Source of the DNA: Symmetrospora coprosmae
Taxonomy: Eukaryota; Basidiomycota; Cystobasidiomycetes; Symmetrosporaceae
Length of the DNA stretch: 64,000 nt
Assembly: GCA_008802785.1 (NCBI GenBank)
Contig: VUYT01000002.1
Span: 496,001-560,000, forward strand
Reading direction: 5' to 3'
Position numbers and translations under genes: made by a program. Numbering within the stretch: position 1 is the stretch's first letter; every line of letters starts with the position of its first letter. Positions 32,949 to 45,005 of the stretch are shown piece by piece. The notes below the pieces were generated by a model that searched no databases, had not been told where the DNA came from, and saw only the letters and a program-made list of their open reading frames with translations.

Positions 32949-34741
32949 ATGCTCGGTCTGGCGAGCATCCGCATACAGTGCCTCAACACGCTCTGGTTCC
33001 TCCGTCCGAGCGACCCAGATGCGGGACCAACGCTGGTGCGTGCTCGAGTCAGCACGCGTCCGAAGAGCTCCGCCATTGCATACTGGCAGTATGCGGTTGG
33101 GCAGCAGCAGCGCGCGGGCTGAATTCCATCGCTTTCCTGAATCTCACAACCGCCCGCACAGGACACTGTCATCTCCGGCGAGGTTATCCTGACCCTTCCG
33201 AGCGCCAAGAAAGTCAAGAAGATCGATGTCGAGCTGGTGCGCTAGGATATCCGCCCCTCCGAGCTCTCTCGTCACTGTCGCCTGCGTCCATGCGCTTATG
33301 CCGTACGGCTTCCTCACGCAGGTCGGCAAGCAGTCCATGACGATCCGGGAGGCGTTCGAAAAGTACGAGGTACTCCACCGGAGCCTGACCATAAACCCGT
33401 TTGAGGAGTTCGGAACGCTGCAGGCGGGCGAGCATCGCTTCGCATGGAGTTTCGTCGTGCCTGCCAACTCTGCGTGCGCCTCGCAACCTCTTGACAATCT
33501 CGCAAAGGCGCCGACAACGAGACCGAAAGCTGACGTGATGCGCGCCACGCAGACCCCACGAGCGCCTGGGCGTCTTTCGCAAAGAGACGGGCGAGATTCC
33601 CAACATCCATCTCCCCGCACACGGTGGGATTCCCGTCGCAAAGACCGTGTATAAGCTGCGGGCTGTGGCGCATGGATGCGGGGCCTTTGGCAAGGATATT
33701 GAGGCGAGCGAGATTGTTGGCTTGGTCAACAATTCATCTCCACCGGGGCAGGCAGCGCGCGACTACAACACGGCGCACGAAGACTCGCACCACACCCTGG
33801 GCCCTATACGGGTCCATCTGTACTCGCGGTACTTCCTGATCAGCGGCCTCATGCGTCTCGCCGTGAGCGTACCTGCCCCAACGCGCGCGTGCCAGATCGA
33901 GGACGTCAAGCTCGCCATTATCCAGCACGTCAGCCTGCAGAGCCTCCAGAACCCGGAGCGCAAGGAGGAGCACAAGCCCCTTGATCTCGTGCTGTGGAGC
34001 TCGCGCAGGCAGCAAGAACAGGAGCACGAGCGCGACCGCACCAGCGAGCCATACAGTCCCACCATCCTCCGCGCAGGACAGCCATTCAACCTCGTCAAGC
34101 AGATCAGGCTCGCGAACGACAACTTTCTCCGCCAGTCGACAAACCCTCACTCCATCACGGGAATCAGGGTCTCGCACTCGCTCGAAGTCACACTGTGGTA
34201 CGCTGCCCTCGAGGACGAGAACGGGCGAAAGATCGACCATCCGAGGACAAAAGTCATGGAGTACAGGTTCGCAGCGCGAATAGCATCTGTGGGTGGTCTC
34301 GCTGCTTTTGCATTCCCCTGCCTTCGGGCGGTAACGGCCATGAGTCCGATGATGTCAACTGATGACCCTGACACGCGATGACTGGGGTAAAAGTGTGACT
34401 GTAGCAAAGAGAATCTGGAGCTACCAGGGTACTCGAAGACAGACCCGGCGCTCAATGGCGCATCCGCCGCTCACGAAGTCTGGCGCGTCAAGAACCCGCG
34501 CGACTGCATCTGCTCTCGCTTGGAGAAGGATCACCTCGAGGACGTGTATGGCGTGGACGATGCGACCTGGAATGAGCAGTCGCGCTGCGGCAGTCCCGTG
34601 TGGAACGAACGCACCAACAAGTGGGAGCCGCCTCAGGTGCCCGGCGGCCCACCGCCTGCCCCGACGCGGCCGACCCGGCAGGCCTCGCGCATGAGCGAGC
34701 AGCACGTAGAGGGGAGCTTGGGATTCATGGCGTATGGCTAG
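32949..34741 (+). CDS. Arrestin-like protein, copy D
   Basis: Fourth arrestin-like paralogue, 465 residues, from exons 32949-33035, 33162-33236, 33322-33473, 33553-34288 and 34394-34741. Landmarks are DTVISGEVILTL, KKVKKIDVEL, HRFAWSFVVPANS, LGPIRVHLYSRYFLISG and CQIEDVKLAIIQ. The tail after the last intron has SCDC, LPGY, CIC, YGVDD and TNKWEPPQVPG, so the Cys module is kept. The C terminus differs from A-C: it is proline-rich and ends FMAYG, not ELMR. The extra intron inside the first domain is shared with copy B, and the exon lengths 75 and 152 nt recur. It lies about 21 kb from the A-C cluster. The adaptor role is inferred from the family. Confidence 0.85.
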
Positions 34742-34937
34742 AAGTCACACTGCTGTGTACCACCTGTATCATAGAGAACATTCAGATCGAATCGTCTTAC
34801 GTTGCAATGCAAAAGGCTCAGGCTACGGCCATCCTCCGAGAGCTGCGTCAACGGATGTTGGCTCTCTCCGCACGACTGGCAAAACGCAAGGAACCGCCGA
34901 GGTGCTATTGGTATTGCACAGTAGCTCGATAGCCAGG
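34742..34937. other. Short intergenic region
   Basis: 196 bp between two plus-strand genes; presumed 3' UTR and promoter. Nothing else seen. Confidence 0.3.
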
Positions 34938-35785
34938 ATGAACCCTCTCACCCTCACTTCAACGCTCGACCTTTCGAGCCTGCTTTTCCTCCAGAGCGTT
35001 CTCGGTACCGTCACGGCCGTATCGCCCAGGTCACCTTCATACAATCTGCCCATTGCGCTTTTTGGGCTTTATGTGCGTTCAAATGCTTCGGGCCCTCGCT
35101 TTGCTTGACCTCTCCCTGACTGCGATAGCCTCTGTGTCCGTAGGCTGTAGAGAAGACATCCCACGAAGGCCTACGCCAGTTCGGAGCGCTTCACGGTCTA
35201 TCCCTTCTCCTGGATGTCTTCGTAAGTGTCGGCCTCGTTACAGTATGCAACGTCTCATCGTACGCGCAAGCTGAGACTCCCGCAGTGGTTATTGAGCGGA
35301 TCAAGGGAGACGGGTGGTCTAACGACCTTCTTGCTTCTTATCAACATGTTCGCAAAGGTGAGCCACCGTAAAAGCGACATGACTAACATGAGGCTGAGAC
35401 AGAGCGGCACCCGCATGAAGCCCGTCACGCTCCTGGCGGTCTCGAGCAATCTCAAACAGCAAGGGCTGCCAACAGTCGGGCCTATCGGGGTAGGCGCGGG
35501 AGGTTACGGTCAAGTCTCGCACCAGGGAGGATCCACAGGTGAGTTGCCTTCATCACGCCTTGCCTCGAGGATGTTGGACCGGCCTTATGACTCTGACCTC
35601 TGCTTGGCCACACAGTCTGGTCAGCAGACGAGACACCCGCAATCCAGGGCTCGTCCCCGTACCACTCGGTCGACGACAATGAAGACGAGGAGGAAGACAT
35701 CGGCAGGGCGAGCAACGGCAAAGCAACCCTTGGACATATCAAGAAGGATAGCCAGTCGGACGGGGGATACCACACTCTCGGCTGA
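34938..35785 (+). CDS. Small multispan membrane protein, possibly AGTRAP-like
   Basis: Starts MNPLTLTSTLDLSS and runs through about five exons with plausible GT-AG borders: first exon to FGLY (about 35072), then AVEKTSHEGLRQFGALHG with LLLDVF, then GGLTTFLLLINMFAK, then MKPVTLLAVSSNLKQQG, and a last acidic exon (DDNEDEEEDIG) ending HTLG at 35785. Three or four hydrophobic segments are visible. The order (LQSVLG, then EKTSHEGLRQF, then LLLDVF) loosely recalls the AGTRAP family, whose animal member regulates a receptor; this match is weak. The tail is hydrophilic and probably cytosolic. Exon borders near 35225-35290 have several possible acceptors. Convergent with the next gene, 75 bp apart. 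Confidence 0.5.
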
Positions 35786-35860
35786 TCGGGCAGTCCGGAG
35801 GTGGACGAAGTAGACGCGATATGTAGACTGCTTTTGCGACAACTAGACTGAGGAAGGGCT

Positions 35861-38327
35861 CTATACATTCTTGCGCGTATGCGACACGCTTGGAACGCCT
35901 ACCCATGACCCGACCAAGATCCTCATCACCGACCTGCAGCATGACAGCGTAATGTCAGCTTTCGCCCGAGCAGGCGTTGACACAACAGACTAGAGCACTA
36001 CGCACCGGACGATGCCTCGGATGTACTGCGGTTCGTGCACTGACGAGGTGACAAGGACCGCTGTGGCCACGGAGAAGACCAGCCTAGAGGCGACGCGCGA
36101 GCGTCAGATACGAGAATAGGGTCGCTGGAAAACGCCTTCAAACTCACCTCTCTAGCATGGCAGTCACTTGATCACCTTCGAGCAGAAAGGAGGGCAGAAG
36201 CTCGTCCAAGATGGCATATCTTTCGTCGGACAAGAGAGGTCACAGATTGCACGTGCTCGCGTGTACAGACAACCCACTCACAATGCTCTAGGCGCGACAA
36301 AGAGCGCCATCTCGCCTCTTCTGCGCTTATTCTCGATCAGAACAGACTGACAGCATGCGTGATAGTCAGCGAATGCGGGCTGAAGATAGAACAGCCTGTA
36401 ACGATACTCAGCAACTCACGAAGCCGCACAGGAAGCTTCCGAGCAGCATGGCGCCGCCCCCATCCCCTTCACGCATGCACCGAGTCAGTTGTCTCATGCA
36501 CGCCCTCGGACTTGTACTCGATTGAACCCACAAAACTGCTGATTCGGGTATACCTTCGGCCCGATACGCGTTCGTCCATAGCATATGCCACCCCAGACAC
36601 CCGCGACAAAGGTTGCGAGGAAGGCAGATGACCTGCCAGCGCCGAGTAGAGCGCGTCCGAGTGACGAAACAGGGTTTTTCCTAAGTTTGCTGAGAGAGAA
36701 GAGGATAAGAGGGAGGAAGTGGACCTAGCAAGACACCAGGTGTCGCGATGCTTCAGCGAGCGAATGCTACCGAGCATCAGGCGGCCATGAACGGTGCTGC
36801 AGCACTCACGGGTAGGTAGAGACCCATGCTCTGCTGCCAGGCCGTACACCACCTTCGCAACAGGTTGACTTCGCAGCTCGTGCTGTTGCCCAGATGGTCA
36901 TGCGCGACTTGACAAGGGAAGGCTGTGATCTGGCGGTCAAGATCGCATGTCAGGTGCAGTGAGTCAGTGCGCGCTATGGCAAACAGGGGAGCAGCAGGCG
37001 CGCAGGTGTCATACCCGGTCTGGCATGCCAAGCTCCTCCGCAACCCCCAGCGCTTTACACAGAGATGGTCCTACCCTGGCCGCTTCGGCATTGGTCGGGA
37101 CTTGACCGTATGTCCAAGTCCCCTGCCGCGCATGGCGCAGGAGAACGAGTAGGCGCCCGTCAATTCTTGCCATCGAGTGTATCCATCTGATGTAGAGATC
37201 GGTATCAGATACTTGGCGGCTTCGTAAGTATGGTAACGGATAGCGATGAGAGCTGGACAAACCTGTCGTAGCTCGGTGGCAGCAACCATGGCTTGTAGAA
37301 CCATGCGTACATGAGTCTCCAGGCTCCTGCGATGAACAGCATGACGTCCCCCTTGTCTGCCAGGAATGCAAAGAGGCCATAGCGAGCCAGTCCAGCCTTG
37401 GTGTATACGCTGCGGATCAACGTGTCTAGGGCGCGCACGAGGAGGAAGAGGGTGAAGTCCAAAGTTCCGCTCTCGTATCTCCGTCTCGGCAGAGCGCCTC
37501 CGATGTAGGATGTACTTGTAGCTCGAGACGCGTCCCCCAGGGACTCATCGCCGACTGCGACGAGTGGGAGTTTCGAGGCGGCCGTCCGTCCGCCTCGCCC
37601 AGCTTTTGAAGATGATTGCAGGCCGAATGCCATGAAGGCGACGAAGGCGGTCGAAACGAATGTCGAAAGGTATTCTACGCGTCGACGATCTGTAGCGACC
37701 AGCGCTGAGGAAGGCGGCGTCTGCTTCGAGGCGCGCCACCGCTTCAATCGCAGCAGGCCACGGTAGAGGACGCGCCGGAGCAGCTCGTCGAGCCATACCG
37801 AACCGCCGAGCGTGACACCGAAGAAGAGGGCCAGTCCGGATCTCCCGCCCGCGTCCTTGAGCGTCTTGTACGCTTTGAGGCGGAAGGCAGCCAGGACGGT
37901 GCGTAGGTCCCCGTGTTTGGCGTTGCGGCGAAGCGCGAGGACGGCGACGATGACCAAGCGCAGGAGAGCAGGGAGCGTCTCGCCAGCATAGCCGAAGAGG
38001 TAGGATCGGACGAAGATAGCAGTTGACGGGTGCGCTGGCTCTGAAGGTCCCCAATCCCGCCGGACGCGGTACAGAGGCGGTACCACCGGCTGGCAGGAGC
38101 CTGAGCCGTCCAGCGTCATGGTGTTTTGGTTGTAGCAGCACAACACAGGCTAAGCGTGGTGCGGACAGTCGCGCTATGTCAAGAGTGTCATACCGAGGAT
38201 GTCCGACTTCTGTCAAGGGCCAAAGCGCCTGATCGTGGGAGGCAGCGCGACCCAGAGATGAGCGTGATATCGAGGCGGCACTGACAGCATATGTGAGAGC
38301 CTGAGGACTGGTCGTAATCGCTTCCAT
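35861..38327 (-). CDS. TMEM135-like multispan membrane protein
   Basis: Large hydrophobic protein starting MEAITTSPQALTYA at 38327, with a main exon from about 38100 to 37270 and at least five short downstream exons. Recognisable blocks are AWFYKPWLLPPSYDR, MARIDGRLLVLLRHARQGTWTYG, PCQVAHDHLG, CEVNLLRRW, MGLYLPV, ATFVAGVWGG, and the end VTSSVHEPQYIRGIVR. The combination of an FYKPWLLPxSY block, an LRxxRxGxWxYG block and PCxxxH with CEVNLLRRW fits fungal homologues of TMEM135, linked in animals to peroxisomes and mitochondria. Function in fungi is not known to me. The stop at 35861 follows a basic tail (HTRKNV). Confidence 0.68.
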
Positions 38328-38505
38328 TCATGCACAACTGGCTTTTCCGTCTACTGCATGCAACAAACCCCTACGTGCGCGTGCTACCGACCCAATACTA
38401 CTGCAGAGCCAAAACGGACACGGATGGCATGGAATGGAACAGGGGGTATCGAGAGAACTTCCTATGGACGGGAGAAACGAGCATGCAGCTTGGCGTGAGC
38501 AGTCA

Positions 38506-41500
38506 TCAGTGCTGGACGGCAGAGTTGGGTGAAATGGCGTCCAGAAAGAGGCGTCGGAGCTTCTTGGTCTGCGACGAACCGCCCTGGCTCTTTGTCCGCG
38601 ACTGGCGGGGTTTGTACGAGTACGAAAGGTCATAGAGGGCCTGCAGAATTGCACACTACCGTGCGTCAGCAGCTTGTCTACGGCAGCATCACTGGCGCGA
38701 CAAGCGATCAGGTTCACGCACGTCATCATCGTTGAGCGAGAAGAGCGGAAGCCGGGTGATGAGGCGGGACAGATCCACATTGTTGGGGTAGTGCGGTGCC
38801 AAGCGCGAGCAGTCAATGACGATCGCACAATGCTTGCCGATGGCCTTCATTTTATTCCAGTTGACGAGGCCATCGCGCATGTCTGACTTGCCATCGTTCA
38901 GGCGCGTCACATCCTGCAAGTGGATGCCTCTGAGTAGATAAAAGTCAGCTTCGCCAATGATAAAGCCGCAATCGCACAACTCACAGATATGGGATCATCT
39001 CTGGTCGAGCATTGACAATGGCCAGCCGGTACGCGGCGAAGGAGCGACTGCTTGCCATGAGCCGGTTCATGCTCTTGAACCGCTTCATGAGGTCCGGTGG
39101 GATGAATTCGTTCATCTCGTCCAACCGGTGGATGGGCTGGCAGTTGAGGCCGAGCAGGACGGCCACTACCATCAAGAAAGATGCGAATTAGCTCAGGTCT
39201 GTATTGTACCGGAAGCCCCGGCTAGACCTACTCAGACAGTCGTAGTTGTCGAGCTCTCGCAGCTTGACGCTCAGTCGAATAAGGTGTTCGATGAGGCGTA
39301 CACGCGTGCGCTGCTTATTCTGCACCATGACGAGCGAGGCCGTCCTGATAGCCGAAGAACATCGTCAGAGCTCGTGGCACAGGCAGTCCCTGTTCTGATC
39401 GTCTGTACTCACCAATCGGCAAGCATGTTGCCGAAACCGATCGCTTTCGAAACCGGGTTGGTCTCGTTGCGGATGGGAGGGGCACCCGGGTTCTTCGGGT
39501 CGCGTGGTGCCATGACGTAGCGCAACAGGTCTCGCGGCTGTACGCAGGCGAATACATTGCTGAGCATATGAACGGACTGCCTGGCCATGTCCACATTCTC
39601 AGACTGCTCACCGTCATTCGCGAGAAGATGTCCCAGGCGAGCTTGGTGATCTGTGTTGCCAGGCGCTCGATGGGCGTCTCGAGGACAAGGTTGGACGCCT
39701 CGAGCAGCACAGCGTGCCTTCTCGTCGACTCGCGGCTCGCCAGCGACGGAACGGATCGGTAGCTGGCGGATCCGACATCAGAAGAGGCGTTGGTGCCCGC
39801 ATCCGAGTAGCTCCTCCCGCGATTGACAAGCGAAGTGGCTGACTTGCTCGCGCCCGATATGTCTGAGGGACTCTGGCTGTGTTGACCGTTCGATAGAGTC
39901 GGCGTAAGCGGCGTGCCGGTCGTGCTAGATGCATGTGGCCCTGCTCCAGCTTGGGGCGAGAAGGAGCCATTGGTATTGCTGCTGCTGCTGTAACTCGAAT
40001 CCAGCGACGGGACCAAGCTAGGCCGGCGCTCAGGGGGCATCGGCTGCAGGTGGCCAGCATTGCCGCTCCCCTTGGTCTGTGCTGTAGGCTCCAGTCGATC
40101 TGGCAGCGCCCATGCCGACTCTTGGTCATGGTACCGAGGCAGACTCTTCACAAGGTGGACTAGCTCCATGCCATACTGATGAACCCAGGTAGAGGCGAAC
40201 AGCTGATCGACAAACGATTCGAGGAGATGTAGAGTAGCTGGGCTGCTGAAGTCTCCGGGATGGTGCTCTACCCAGCGCGTGAGGGTGTTGCACAGCCTGC
40301 AGGGAGAATGCGTGTTCAGCCCAAGCAGCCAGCCAGATGCAGGGATCAAGGCAGCTGACTTCATCTGCGCGAATCGACTCAACAGGGGGTCGCTCGTGAT
40401 GTGGCCGGCAGTAGATGTAAAGCGATCGACAAGCGCAGATAGTACGCTATAACATGTTCGTATTAGCGAAGATCTCCTTCGCTGCAGCCGCTGCGCCAAA
40501 CTCACTCGAACGGACGAGCGAATCTCCGATAGACGATAAGGAAGATGCTCAAGTGTTGGTCATCTGTCGTTGTTGCACGCCATCGCATTAGCAGCGACCG
40601 GCATAGGAACCTGCGACCGAATCCAGTTACGCACCATTGCCCGTCACGGCAGCAAAGAGAAACTTCTGAATGAGCGCGTCTCTGCTTAAATAGATATCGA
40701 GCTGGCTGAACTTTGGTGGAGGGCCAGAAAGGCTTCCACTGCTTGCAATCGAGGGCGAGTTGAGACTGTCGTCCGTGTGCGTGTGAGAGGTAGGCGAGAA
40801 GGAGGCAATAGCCGCCGAAGGAAGCGGAGCAGCTGGTGCCGAGACTGCCAGCTGCAGTGGCTGCTGCTCGCCCGACAACTCGCTCGCGTCTGCTGGAGGG
40901 ATCAAGAGGACAGACGACTTTTTCATCGCAAGCGCAGCGGGTTTGTCGGATTTGGGCAGGCGTTTCGTCCGTGAAGGCGATCTGCTGCTGTCTTGCGCGG
41001 CGGCTGCATCCTCCGCGAGCAATGGTTCGACGCCGAGTCGTCAGCTCCAGCCAAGCAACACTAGTAGTCGTCATACACATACCTCTTGAATCGAGAACCT
41101 TCCTCAAGATCCATTGCAAGCTGTTCTTCGCCTTGCGGTTCGGGTCGTCCATTCCTCCGTCGAGATGAACGAGCCCGGCACCATGTATGTTGCAGATCTC
41201 GGCTGCTTTGTCACCCTGCCCTTGCTGCTGTGCGGATGGCTTGTCGTCCGGGCCGCAGTGCGTGGCGAGGGCAATGAGGTGAACCCCACCGCGTGTCCAG
41301 AATCCTTCTGCGAGGGCCGAGAAGGCGAACGACCATCAGCACTGGTAGTCAACGTGGGGAGCAAGGCTGCCAGTGGTAAACGCACGCAATAGCATGGTTA
41401 GGTCTTCCAGAGCACGCGGATCGCCCTGCTTGTAGCTGCATACAAGAGCGGGTTGGCAAAGAGCCCGCAAGTGATCAGCCGCCAGAACCGCTGCCGTGGT

Positions 41501-44391
41501 CCGACAGCGAGGGAAGACGACGCACCAGATCATTGCACCATCGAGCTTGGGCAGGTATTTAGGCCAGAGCAAACCTTCACTGGTATTCTTCAGAATGTCC
41601 ATGTCCGCCTCGAGGATTTCGATGGTTCGATCGATGCCGCATACGCTGAAATTGCCGACGTAGGAGACGACTACCGGCATCACAGTCGCAGGCTAGAGCC
41701 TCAGCCGTGTCCCAGCTCATATACTCAACAAATCGTAAGAACGTACCGCGATTGCCGCTCTCGTCCTCGTACAGCACGCCAGACTTGTCACGCGCCTGCT
41801 TGAGGTTCCGCTCTATAATGGTCGATTTGCCAACTTGCTTTGGCCCAATCACGGCAATGACAAAATCGGCAATCGACTTCCTCGGCGCCTACGCATATGA
41901 GACAGATTCATCAGCTTGCTCCCAAACACGAGAGGGCAGCACGGGCGCATGAGGCAGTCACGCACCGCAAGCTCTTTGAGCAGGTTGCCGGATGAGCCAC
42001 TGCGCGCTCGAACATATCCACCATATGGTGCCGTCCGCTCGCCAGCTTGCTCTGCACTAGGATCGCTCGCTCCATGCGTATTGGGTGCTGTGGGTGCAGA
42101 CGACGGGGTCTCCGCAGAGACGGGTGGGCGTAGCGCAGACTCCGATATGCTCCGCGGCCGCGTTGTGTGTATCGAATCAGATGGCGAGAGCGGACCAACT
42201 GGCGAAAGGGGCGTGAGGGGCTGCCGGGCAGCTCGCGCCGTAGCAGGAGACACGTCACTGTCATCACCTGCAGGCGAGTGGGCAGAAGATCCCGGAGTGC
42301 TGACTCTGCTCGGCTTGCGCGCCCGCGACTGATCGCTGCTCGGCCGCGCAAAGGCCGTGCTGCCTCTGCGCCGGACGGTACCTTTGCGCTCCATGCTACG
42401 GGCTGACGCAGCGGGAGGGGGAGTATCCCGGTCCTCAACGAGTGCAAGATCCGCAGAGTCGACGTAGCTGAGCTGACTGACTACCTCGCTCGTCTCGTCC
42501 CCTTCTCCGTCCATCTCGTCCTCTTCGTCCTCCAGGTCGTCTTCGAGCTCGTCCTCGGAGGACACGAACCCCTCTTCGCCATCATCGCCCGCATTCCGGT
42601 GCGGCAGTCCACCGCGTGGCCCGAGCTCTGCATCCGCACGAAGCGCCGGCATGGGCGTTGTGCGTCCCCGGACCGTGCTCTCCGAGTTCAGATTGACCAT
42701 GGACGGTTTGCTGCTCGGCGTCCCCTGCCTCTGCGCTGTACCTGTACCGGTGCCCGCGCCGGCAACTTCGCTCCGGCGCGTCCGATGGCCCCGGAGATCC
42801 TTGACAAACGTCTCGCGCTCAAAAAGCGGCGAAAAGTCCGTCGTAGGCGAGTCGTATGGCTCGGCCCCGTCGCCTTCGCCTTCGTCGTTGACGATGTCGA
42901 GATTGGCGGGCCGCACGCCGGATGCAGCGTACAGGTCCGCATTTGCATTGACGCTTGCGGTTGCAGATGACTCCGAAGCGAACGTGCTCATTGGCCGCTG
43001 ACCAGTCGAGAGCGAGAGGGAGCGGAGCGGGCCGAAGCGGGACCCGCCCGTGACTGGTACCGTGCTGGATCCGCTAGCGTTCAGTAAGGTGCCTGCGCCT
43101 GTACCGGTACCGAGCATGTCGGGCCCGCTCCGGCTCCGTGCCATGCCAGAGGACATCTGCGCGTCCGAATGCAGAGGCGCAAGCAGCGAGGCTGAAGACG
43201 CCGACGGGCGGACGTCGACTGACTGACGCGGGTACACCGACAGGCTGTGCCGCGGATGGTCCGCCGAGCGCCGGCCGACTGCAACGCCGGCTGACATGCT
43301 GTCCACGCCCAGATTCGCGGAAGCCGCGGTAGACGCGCTTCCTTGACTGCTGGTATGCTCCCGCTCTTTGCCTTTGTTCTGGCCGTACTGGCTGGATCCG
43401 GATCCCCCGAGCTTGTGCGCGAGAGACTTCCAGAGACTCTTGATCTCGGACAGCTGACCGTCCTTCTCGATGTGTGCGCCCTCCTTTGCACTGTCTGCAG
43501 ACGCTGCAGTGCGCCCAGACCCGCCGCTTCCCTCATCGTTGCGATGCCCGCCGAGCCCGCTGCCGAACCCAGCCATTCCTGCGTTGCTCCTGACACGCTT
43601 CCGCAGAGACTCGGCGCTCGAAGCCTTCCGCAGGCCCTTTCCTACTGCAGGAGAGCCGCTGGGCGCGACTTGCAGGCCTATGGCAGGCGTGACGGGCGTG
43701 GTACTCGGCGTCCCCGTGTCTGCCGCGATGACACCGGTACCTTGGTGTGAAGACGACTTGTTGCTTGCCTTGGTACTCTGTTGGGAGGCCCATGGACCGT
43801 CAACGCCCTTGAGCGAGAAGGGGCTGTACGGTGCGCTATGTCGTGACGCCATCCGGGTCAGTATATCTGGTGCGTACGAATGCGCCTGTTCGAGCGGCAG
43901 GCAGACGGGCGGTGGACGCACATATTTGGCAACTGGTTCGAGCTGCTGTGGGACGGCGCATGCAGTGCTCCAGGCGACTTTGCGGGTGTTGTCGCTGGCG
44001 CCGACGTTGCAGCCTCGTTTGGATCCCGAGCCAACGCAGCCAACAGCTCGTCCGGCAGCGCGGGCGGTGGCTGCGCAATGTCAGCAGCTGCACCTGCGCG
44101 TGATGTTGAGCCACCACCAGGGTAGGCGCTTTTGCTGCCGTTGTCCGCGTCCGGGCGTCTTCCCTGCGCACCCGCCGCGGCTCGCATTCGCGAGTCGATG
44201 CGGTCGGGGTTAACATTGAGCTGCTGTGAGCGGTCCTTGCTCATGCTCGAGCGGACGAACGGGTTGGAGAAGTCGTCCTCTTCATCGTGCAAGATAGCAT
44301 TGTGATCATCTGGGATGTAGACGGGCCGCTCCATGACGCGCTCCTCCTTGCGGACCGTGCTGCCGCTGGCGACTGACGGTGGAGGAGCCAT
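38506..44391 (-). CDS. Ras guanine-nucleotide exchange factor with N-terminal Ras-like P-loop domain
   Basis: RasGEF that should load GTP on Ras-type GTPases, in cAMP or MAPK signalling. The largest gene of the window. It begins MAPPPSVASG, then has a Ser/Pro/Gly-rich region of about 650 residues encoded at 43860-41960 with an acidic run. A P-loop domain follows: FVIAVIGPKQVGKSTIIE, VVVSYVGNFSVCGIDR, KLDGAMICYKQGDPRALED, HLIALATHCGPDD and AAEICNIHGAGLVHLDGG. Next come NSLQWILRKVLDSR, the REM domain (HLSIFLIVYRRFARPFE) and the catalytic Cdc25 domain: LLRYVMAPRDPKNP, NKQRTRVRLIEHLIRLS, MNRLMASSRSFAAYRLA, IPYLGIHLQDVTRLNDG. It ends LFLDAISPNSAVQH. About ten introns; the borders near 43900 and 41330-41390 are uncertain. 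Confidence 0.88.
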
Positions 44392-45005
44392 GTCTGGGCT
44401 TGGAAATGGAGCTGCGAGGGTCGCCTGACTGTCGAACTCAGGGCTAGTAATGTGCGACTGGCTGATCTGGTATGATAGCAGCTGCGGTGCCGCTGGGTCG
44501 TCCTCGTCCTCGCGTCGACGATGATGGGCGCGACTGCAGCAGCAAACGCAACCTGCAGATTGCGTGCAGCTACGCTAGACCTCGCCTCTCTCTCTGCTGT
44601 GAATCCTCCCTTCCAGCAATCCAGGCTGCCCTTCCTATTGTGCCCGCTCGCTCCTCGCCTGCCAGCCGCTACCGCTGAAGCGGCTCGAGCGCCGTATCTG
44701 CTGCAAAGCAGCCAGAGTTGGGCTTTCTATCTCCTCTAGTCGACTGCAGGTATGGCTGCGCGATGTCATGGGCTCGCTGCTGCCTGATGCTGCATTGTGC
44801 GGATGAACAGGATGAATGTCGACGCGTAGATGGTCTCCCCCGCGGTTGCGACCGCCAGTGGCAAATTACAGATGCCGGTGTCGCCTGGCTCTCATCACCC
44901 TCTTTCCCCCTCCTGCATCTGCAAATTCGAGCAGGAAGCAGAGCTGTGCTGTGAGGGATACTGCCACTACAGCTAGTGTCCGCCCGCTGCATCTATCTGC
45001 CCATC
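44392..45005. promoter_or_regulatory. Divergent promoter region, RasGEF and D-lactate dehydrogenase
   Basis: 614 bp between divergent starts. No coding exon is recognised; it should hold both promoters and 5' leaders. Confidence 0.4.
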
